A stretch of 64,000 nt of DNA from Synchiropus splendidus (taxonomy: Eukaryota > Chordata > Actinopteri > Syngnathiformes > Callionymidae). The notes under the pieces are model-generated. The model saw only the letters and a list, made by a program, of their open reading frames with translations. It did no database searches and was not told the origin of the DNA. The translations under genes were made by a program, and so were the position numbers. The stretch is from contig NC_071345.1 in assembly GCF_027744825.2 (NCBI RefSeq), positions 8,887,501-8,951,500 of the forward strand. Reading direction: 5' to 3'. This document shows, in pieces, positions 56,825 to 64,000 of this stretch (position 1 is its first letter; each line of letters opens with the position of its first letter).

Positions 56825-56885
56825 CCTAAATAAGGATCCTAATCCTTATTTAGGATGAGGATTAGGATCCTCATCCTAAATAAGG
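56765..56885. repeat. Compound palindrome cluster
   Basis: A perfect 20-bp inverted repeat (56765-56784 and 56792-56811, 7-bp loop) is followed by two overlapping perfect ones built on CCTTATTTAGGAT: about 14 bp arms with a 4-bp loop, then 17-bp arms with an 8-bp loop. One unit thus alternates forward-reverse-forward, twice in succession. Confidence 0.85.
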
Positions 56886-56889
56886 GAGA

Positions 56890-57750
56890 CACCTGTCACC
56901 CCTTGAAGGAAGCTAACTTCAGATGCTTATATGATCTACAATGTGCAGTCAAACCCATTTTTTAAATGTATCGAGGTAAATCCTGACACGGTGTTTGTTG
57001 TTAAACAGGCGACATTTAGAGATTAAATATTGACTCAAAGACCCGTTTTGTTGTCTGACTGTGTTTGACAATGACCCCAAATATCGAAGCAGGATTCTGG
57101 CCTTATTATATCACAGAATACTTGTTACATTTCCACTGAAAACCCCAGTGTTCGTCTGACTTCAGGAACCATATCGATTCGACGAGGGGCGAGCACCATT
57201 CCCCTGCCCTGCCCCTGAGCAGTCGCTAATTCCGTGTCGACATAAAAGGATAATTAAAAAAACGTATTAGCTGTTTGAGCGCAAATCATGAGTGATTCCA
57301 TTCATAAAACCGCCTTTTGTGTTTTTACACGCTCTCAATTAAAATCTTATTGAATGTTCGTGTCACTATATCACTCTGACGTCCCGAGCAATTCCCAGCA
57401 CCGCGCCGGCAGTAAATACATTTGCTCCCACCTCGATGTGTATCACTTTCCAGCATCGGCCCAATAAAGCCGTACGCAACGTCAATGAAACGCGTTTAAA
57501 GTGAGCTGTCTGGACACTTTCACAGCGCCGTGACCTCCCGTCATGACCCCTGACCCCTAAAGTGTACGCACAATGGGGAGCAATGAAACACTGGGGATAT
57601 AGTAAAGTAGTGGAACTCCCCAAGGTCAATGGCTTTATGGGCTGCGGAGAAAAAGGGGTGACATAGATGAGAGGAAGAGGAAGTGGGAGCAGATGTCGGG
57701 CTGCTTAAAAAAATAACATACGGAAGGTTTTATCACTCAATGACACACAC
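56890..57750. other. Intergenic, nothing certain
   Basis: 57240-57500 is repeat-free, with several homeodomain-type ATTA/TAAT words and a GCGCAAATCATGAG stretch. It could be a conserved non-coding element, but conservation cannot be judged from one sequence. Confidence 0.35.
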
Positions 57751-57752
57751 AG

Positions 57753-57755
<3 letters not shown>

Positions 57756-57834
<79 letters not shown>
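57756..57834. repeat. (CA)n microsatellite
   Basis: Pure CA run of about 79 bp, giving His-Thr and Cys-Val artefact frames. Confidence 0.97.
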
Positions 57835-57837
<3 letters not shown>

Positions 57838-58124
57838 AGCCTACTTCCCCATTGTTTTGGCCGAAGCGGCAGAATTAAGATCCCCAAAGTAATTATGAAA
57901 ATTAATTACAATTCCTTGGGGAGTGGTATGGAAATGAGTTCCCATGTCTTTGTGCTAGCCGGCAACGGAGGGGCATCTCAACTGGAAACACGCTCCTTAT
58001 GACAGCTGGAGCATTATTTTACTAATGGGGACCATACATTCTAATGCTGTAAGTCTTTCAGCAGTCATGGAAAAATGAGTCAAAGAAATCATCAGGTCAT
58101 TTGTCTCGAATTGTTCAAGTCAGT

Positions 58125-58580
58125 ACAGCGAGGGGTTTATGTTTATCGAGGGGGTTATGTTCCAAAAATGACCTGCAATAGGCAAAATCTGTGAAGTGGT
58201 CAGCTTTATTTTTTATAATTATTACACAATACAATACTTTACTAGAGACTGAAACCAAAGGTCAGAACCTGTTTTCAGGCCCGAACATTTTTGCTGTCCT
58301 CCTTGTGTTGTTTTCTCCTCCGTGATGGAAAATGAAGATTCATTTATTCCGTAATGGTGCCCAACAGTTGCATAGCTTCTACCTACCTTCAGCATGTGTT
58401 GCTGTTTCTGTGATAGCGCATCTTCCGCTTCCTTTTGGGCGCATCCTCAGGTGCCTTTGCCGGAGCGTTTCGTCAAAATTGCGGGGTTTGTGATGGAGAA
58501 AGTTGATAACGGAAATTTGTACAGAGACCGCTGACATAAATCCGTGAAACAGTGAAGCCGTGAAAGGTGAACCGTCGTGA
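58125..58580. mobile_element. Non-autonomous DNA element, TIR type
   Basis: The left part reads CAGTACAGCGAGGGG, then GGGGGTTATGTTCCAAAAAT and CAGCTTTATTTTTTATAATT. The right part reads AATCCGTGAAACAGTGAAGC and then CGTGAAAGGTGAACCG. These words match a fish DNA-transposon-derived repeat, probably Tc1/mariner or pogo-like. Ends are degraded and no transposase is seen. Confidence 0.5.
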
Positions 58581-60323
58581 AAATGATTAATAAGGGAGGC
58601 GAAGAAGAGAGTGCAGACAGGGAGGAACAGGTGGGACATCAAAGGCAGATGGGTTCTGTTCATAAATGACAATATTGTCGTCAAATCTGTGCTCAAAACT
58701 CTGACGCTTTGGGAAACACAAAAGTAGGGTTCAGTTTTGTGAGAATTCTACTAGAATTTTGCTATTTGCAGTTGTAAGTCTTGCTTGCTCAGCGAACACT
58801 GCTTGGTCTTGGAGTCACGGGAGCAGCCTTCCTACTTGATGTCTCACTAGCTTTGATGAAATTAACCTTCAAATAAGTCAGTTATTAACCTTCCCTCCCG
58901 GTTTAATGATCCTCAGCACGAAGACGCTCCGCTAGATGCAATTAGAAACCAATCATTCAATATTGCGCCAAGAATGAGATCAAACCATGCGATTTCATTT
59001 CTCTCCTCCGCCCGAGCGAAGTGCAACTTGTGTGTTTTGCTCTGCCAACTTCTCATTCAACCCTTCTGTTCGCCGTCCTCCGTGATGTGATAACATAAAA
59101 GCAACGGCCCGAATGCTGAATCCATTTCGCCACTTGAACAGATTACGCTCCGTCAGACTGACACAGATTCTTATGAAGCGCGATGCACCGGCGCTGCAGC
59201 AAACACCCACACTTGAATTGCGATCAACAAGCCATTAATCCTGCCTGGCAAACACACAGATGCGCCGTGAACAACACAATCCAATCACATCCCCAACGCC
59301 GCGTAATGCGGTCGGATGCCGTAACAATATATGACATCAAAGCCTGCATGCTTGCTAGCTACGAGGGGGGGGGGCGGGATAACCCCCGAGATTAGAGCTG
59401 TAAGTCAAGGCAGCAGCCCCTTCTCAGGGACCCAGACGTCATAAATGTCCCCAGACACTGTGAGCCAGTGTTGGGCTTGGCCTTGACGACCCCCGGGGTG
59501 GAGGTCCCGAGGTGGTTCGGTTCGTCATGAGCCAGCTCCTAAGGTCAGTCTTTGTTTATGTCACGCGGAGTGTTGAAAGTCCATCAGGGCTTTGTTTTAG
59601 ATGCTGACTTTAGCAAGTGTGAGAACAGCTGTTGAGTGGGTGGTGGTCCGGGTTGACCCCATCAAAAGGTCCAGAAACCGACTGGTCCGTCTGATCCACT
59701 CATGATAATCAACGACCACAAAACTCACACACCAAATGTGTGTTTTTAAAAAGTAGCCATGAGCACTTGTAAACCCAAAGACACAGAGAGAGGGTTTAAC
59801 AGGAGGTTCGGCCTGAGCACATGACTTGAGTTTCAGTTAGAAATGTACCCACGCTCTTGAGAAGTTTCAAACAATAACATTTGATTCATGTTTGGGGAAG
59901 AATTAAAGTTGTTATGTGACTTTCCAGTCACCAGAAACCTTCCAAACACGAAAACAGGTCCTGTTCTATCATAAAAGCTGCTGATGCCAAGTCTAAGTGA
60001 TGCGGTTTCTGAAGCGGCTGCCTGGACTCGACTGACCGAGATCTTATCTGCAACCGTCTGTTTACAGTAGAGACATTTCTGCACACAGTGGCTGTATTGA
60101 ATCAACTCCTTATGATGGAGTGTGTCAGACCTCTGAAGAGGTGCACCCCAGTTACTGTATTCAGACCTGTAGGGGCTGTTTTGTTAAGGTGCCTGTGGTC
60201 CTTCCTTTACCATGAAGATACACAACAGTGGTGATGTGTTCCTGTATGCTCATTGTAGGAAACTGTCTGACTCAGACAGTCAACAAGAAAATGCTTATCT
60301 AGTTCTGTTGATGGATGCTACAG
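58581..60323. other. Intergenic, nothing recognised
   Basis: Repeat-poor; 58850-59400 is moderately GC-rich with a G run at 59367. No gene structure is recognised. Confidence 0.4.
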
Positions 60324-60580
60324 CAGACCTGGGCAAAGTGCGGCTCCGGGGCCACATATGGCCCCTTGTCTCTATTTTTGTGGCCCTCATGAGGTCAGAC
60401 TAAAGCAATAACTGATCTACAGTAAGTTTTCAGGCACGACTGGTTCGACTGTAAATATAACGCCAATATAATGCCATTTTTGCGAGTATTTCTTGGTCCT
60501 CAAAATACACTGAGCGAAAGTTAAAAATATCTTGTGAAATAATTCTTAGATATTTGGTCTATTGCTATAAAATTAGAAAA
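60324..60580 (+). mobile_element. hAT-like interspersed repeat, copy 2
   Basis: Begins CAGACCTGGGCAAAGTGCGG and aligns with 35417 onward through TTTTGCGAGTATTT and GGTCCTCAAAATA, with deletions relative to copy 1. It is non-coding and followed by an A-rich tract at about 60570-60620. Confidence 0.6.
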
Positions 60581-62485
60581 ATAAATAAATAACAAAAAAT
60601 AAAATAAAAATAAAAAAAACACCTCACTCATTTGGGCTCAAGTATCTTCACACAAAACCTAAGTATGGGGACAAAAACCATGGGCTGAGTGGACCCTCTA
60701 GCTCAGGGCATCACAGTCTGGGGTAGACCTTAGCGTGGGAGGAGCCTCAGGAGCATCAAGGAAAAATAGAATTTTAGGGAGCTAGAGAAAGCAGTAAATC
60801 AATGATGCACGCGTTGCCTTGTTCCTCCACAGGCACATGGCCACAGCGGATCAAAGTGGAGAAAAAACATGAGGCGCACAAAGGCGTCTCGATGTAGAAT
60901 AGGGTGGAGAGAGCGCTCGGGTCTGATGAAAGCGGGTATTTGGACATCGCCGGGGTTCTGAGCCTCTGCTGGCAGCGTCGGGGAAGTTTGGTGCCAGTGG
61001 GGCAGATGCGACGGCCAGACCACCAGATACGGAGGGAAAAGAGTTGTGATAATCAGGAAAACAATATTTCTTTGAGGTGAAATATAAGACTGCGTTTCCT
61101 TCCTCTGAGACCCGCACGCTATCTCATGAACACACCAGGCCCCCGTGGTCTGTTTGTGCTACCAGGCAGGAAAAGACTTGAGCTGTGTGTGGCTGACCGT
61201 GTCAGAGAGAGCTGATGTTCTTGGCATGCATGCGCGGCTCAACACCTACTGCACTTGTGGGGAGATGTTCGCAAATACTTCTGTGGCTTCAAACAAGTAT
61301 TCTCGGGGCTTACTTTGCTTTACAGGGCTTTCTTCCTCCGTCTGCGTCCGACCACACAAGGCTTCTGCCCGTGTTGTTATGTTGCTTGAACTCAATGCAC
61401 TTGGATATTAAAATGACAGTGTCAATCAACCGTACAGTAAAAATGAACAGTGTGTCGTAGCCACAAGCCATTTCACAGAAGTTCATCCACAAACCGGTTT
61501 CTATCCAGCAGCTCTCATCATCATAAAGTAAAGAAAGGCTTCCTGATGCAGAGCAAACAGAATTATAAGTCATGAAATATGATTTTGCTGACACTAGGTA
61601 AACAGTAAAATGGTAATGGGACTGTAACTGGAAAGGGAGGTCCCTTCTCTTCTGTAGTCTCCATGATGGTTTGCTGTGGTGAACAGTCCTGGGAAAATGG
61701 TCCAATTGAATACTAGCACATAAATGAATATATTTTATTTTGTATTTATTTTGTATATTATTTACTTTTATTCTTACCAGTAATATGGCCAAAAAACAAC
61801 AACATAAATTAATTCTATTTAATTTTTTATATAATGTTTTTTTCATATTTACTATTCTTATTTTTCATTGTAATATACTGTACAATTATGAAAAAAAAAA
61901 ATAAATAAAGAAACATACATAGTGATTTGTTACATCCAGATTTGGCATTTGACATGATACTGTTCTGCTTTTAAAGAACATTGTCCTGTTCAGCAGAGAC
62001 ACTGTGGGACAGTGTATCAGGCGAGTCCTCTCACCTGTCCAGGGAGTCAACCCTGGCTGCCAAATAGAGCCAGGATAGACCCCCTGTATCCACCAGACAG
62101 TAGGAACAGGTGGACAATGAGCATTCAAGTGTCCCTCTCTGACTACGTCTTGGAGAGGAGAAAGAAAGAAGAGTGAAAAAAAAAGAATACAGACGGGGAG
62201 AATAACAAAAAGTAGATTTAGGTTGAATATTTGGAAAGGAAGAAATACATCAATTCTAAACAAAATTATGTTTGGTTTTGATGAATTAAATTCGGACAAA
62301 TTTATTAGCTGTCATTTTATCTGTGTTTTGTTGAAATATATGAAGGAGGTGATGGTTAAGTTAGAAAAATAGCTTTATTAGCTTGAGTTATTGAAAGATA
62401 ATTTACTGTAATTCTATAGCAGTTGATCTTTGAAAGTGTTTTTGTATTTCATTATTATGCACTGCGATTGTTATTTACCATAATA
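60581..62485. other. Intergenic, AT-rich in part, nothing recognised
   Basis: 61720-61910 is very AT-rich. A 178-codon minus-strand frame with a non-ATG start (61310-61846) has no domain, and its membrane-like stretches reflect AT composition. No gene is recognised. Confidence 0.4.
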
Positions 62486-62765
62486 CCTGGACTATAGAGT
62501 GCATTGGAATATTAGCCACACCCACTAAATTTAAGAAGGAAACTAGGTCTTGTTCATACATAAGCCCCAGTGGTCTATAAACCATGGGTGCCGTGGTGCT
62601 TACTGCCCAGTGGAAAGGTCGGTGGTGCTTAAAAATGCATGAGGGTCACGTCTAAACTAGTTTTGAAAACAGGGTCCAGCATCCAGACTGACTCATGAAA
62701 CAAACTGGGCAACATTCTGAACTTCAATCATGAACTCTTCACATCTTTTATTTACATTAAAGAGC
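62486..62765 (+). mobile_element. Interspersed repeat, copy 2 (about 280 bp)
   Basis: Partner of 54040-54298 in the same orientation, about 80% identical by eye, with a small insertion near 62715. It is non-coding. Confidence 0.75.
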
Positions 62766-64000
62766 TCAAAATGTGCTGTTTTCGCCTGCCTGTGGGCCAA
62801 GTTCTGACACCACAGCAGGTCTCAGCTGCTGCTTCTTGTCTCCGGTCCTCCAGGAGATCGACTCAATTGGCAGAGCTACGAACACGCAGGCGATAACAGC
62901 ATATTTTGAGCACTTTAAGATAACAAAAAGAGTGTGTGATTTCATCAGTTTGATGTGACGAGGCTCAATATTTTGGCAGCATGACACATTTTAGCCTGTA
63001 AAAATTCATGTTAAGTGTTAGCGGCGTATTTGTATAAGCCATGGGGATCACACCACAAAAAAAAAAATCGTAACAGTCTGAAAATTATGCTAAATCTGCT
63101 ATTATGTGGTGGGATTTGCTGTTTATATTTGGAAAAATATAAAAAATGGTTCGGATTCAGAGCTCTCACCACTGTGCCATGGGTTCGATGCCCAGTCATT
63201 GAATTATGTTTTAGTTCTCCAAAGGATTCTATATTTACCGAGCTTTGAACTCTCGCTTTTCTAGTTACGAATATAGAGAAAGAAGAAGGATCGCCCCTGG
63301 AAATCAGTGAGCATGAATGGAATCACAACCAGACATCTGCTGGCTTTGTTTTGAAATATTTTGTGAGCATGTAAGCAATTTGGAATTTTAAATAACAAAG
63401 CATTGCAGAGTGGGTTTAAAGTGAGTGTTCAGCAGTGAGATCATGAAGCTGAGGAGCGGCGGAAGAAACCTGTTGCTCCTGCTTCTGGCTCGGCAGCAGA
63501 AGCACTTTGTCTCCAGGTGCTGCTGTAATGAGCCGGAACGGTTGACAGTTATGTTTGTCAAATAAACCCTTTCCTGGATAAATATTTGAGGACCACAGGA
63601 TGATTAATAAACGCTTTGCCTGTATGAAGTTTTAAGAAAATGGAATGAGTGCGAGACAACACTCAAGTGTGGCGTAGTTCGGGGTAAACTTTTATTATGA
63701 GTTGATTTAGCCGCGTGTGGCGCGTCTGCAGCAGCTGGAGCGATGAGGAATGTTAAACTCTGTCAGATGTGTTTTATGGGATTCAACATAAGGATGTCAT
63801 CTGTGCCGTACCCCACACAGTCGGGGCAGGATAGGCGTCACGTGCACACGCAACAGCGCTGATGTTATCGTCGACACCAACGCAGCTCTTTGATGGTGAG
63901 CCGGGCCTGGACGTGGTCCTCGCTGGGAGGGAGCGAGGATGAGGTTTCTGCCACAGCGTCACCTCAGGAACGCAAGGCATCAATCTTCTTCATCCAACCT
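62766..64000. other. Intergenic, nothing recognised
   Basis: No gene or repeat end is identified. A GGGTTCGATGCCC word near 63180 resembles a tRNA B box, but no tRNA fold surrounds it. Confidence 0.45.

Noticed and set aside
57683..57892. His-Thr repeat protein and its Cys-Val antisense
   Set aside because: Both are the (CA)n microsatellite.
61310..61846. 178-codon minus-strand frame with hydrophobic stretches
   Set aside because: AT-rich sequence gives Phe/Ile/Leu/Lys-rich chance translation; the start codon is not ATG and no family is recognised.
63140..63200. tRNA or tRNA-derived SINE suggested by GGGTTCGATGCCC
   Set aside because: No cloverleaf and no SINE tail; only the T-arm-like word is present.

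Overview
The window is vertebrate nuclear DNA, almost certainly from a teleost fish with compact genes (probably a percomorph; I cannot go lower). The evidence is three spliced vertebrate genes with short GT/AG introns, abundant microsatellites, and interspersed repeats of kinds common in fish genomes (TA-flanked non-autonomous DNA elements, hAT-like ends, RTE-like LINE remnants). There are no operons, CRISPR arrays or bacterial features.

Genes occupy about 11-29.8 kb, all on the + strand: (1) a small intronless reading frame of unknown function, 11017-11388, with its own poly(A) signal; (2) a papilin-like secreted matrix protein in 12 coding exons, 12578-16254, which joins into an intact 551-aa frame but has no ADAMTS spacer, Ig or PLAC domains; (3) erh (enhancer of rudimentary homolog), 17114-18860, 104 aa in 4 coding exons, the first holding only the start codon; (4) ppp4r3a/smek1 (protein phosphatase 4 regulatory subunit 3A), 20893-28975, 818 aa in 15 coding exons. 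Human PAPLN, ERH and PPP4R3A all lie on chromosome 14q, so the block fits a rearranged chr14-like synteny segment. The genes work in unrelated processes (extracellular matrix, RNA processing, phosphatase targeting); nothing indicates joint function.

The left flank (1-11 kb) is intergenic. It holds a 0.68-kb TA-type element, a degenerate GGAT/GAAT-rich tract, a decayed LINE fragment and AT-rich DNA. The right flank (29.8-64 kb) looks like a gene desert. It holds a ~0.8-kb TCTA/TCTG tetranucleotide array, a second copy of the 0.7-kb TA-type element, several foldback elements, hAT-like insertions, LINE remnants, a segmental duplication near 41-43 kb, a compound palindrome near 56.8 kb, and repeat-poor stretches that may be cis-regulatory. 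I recognise no protein-coding gene there.

I found no clear new biological system. The items most worth checking are the domain-reduced papilin, the unidentified coiled-coil frame, a possible retained-intron C-terminus of ppp4r3a, and the compound palindrome. Percent identities and repeat boundaries are by eye.
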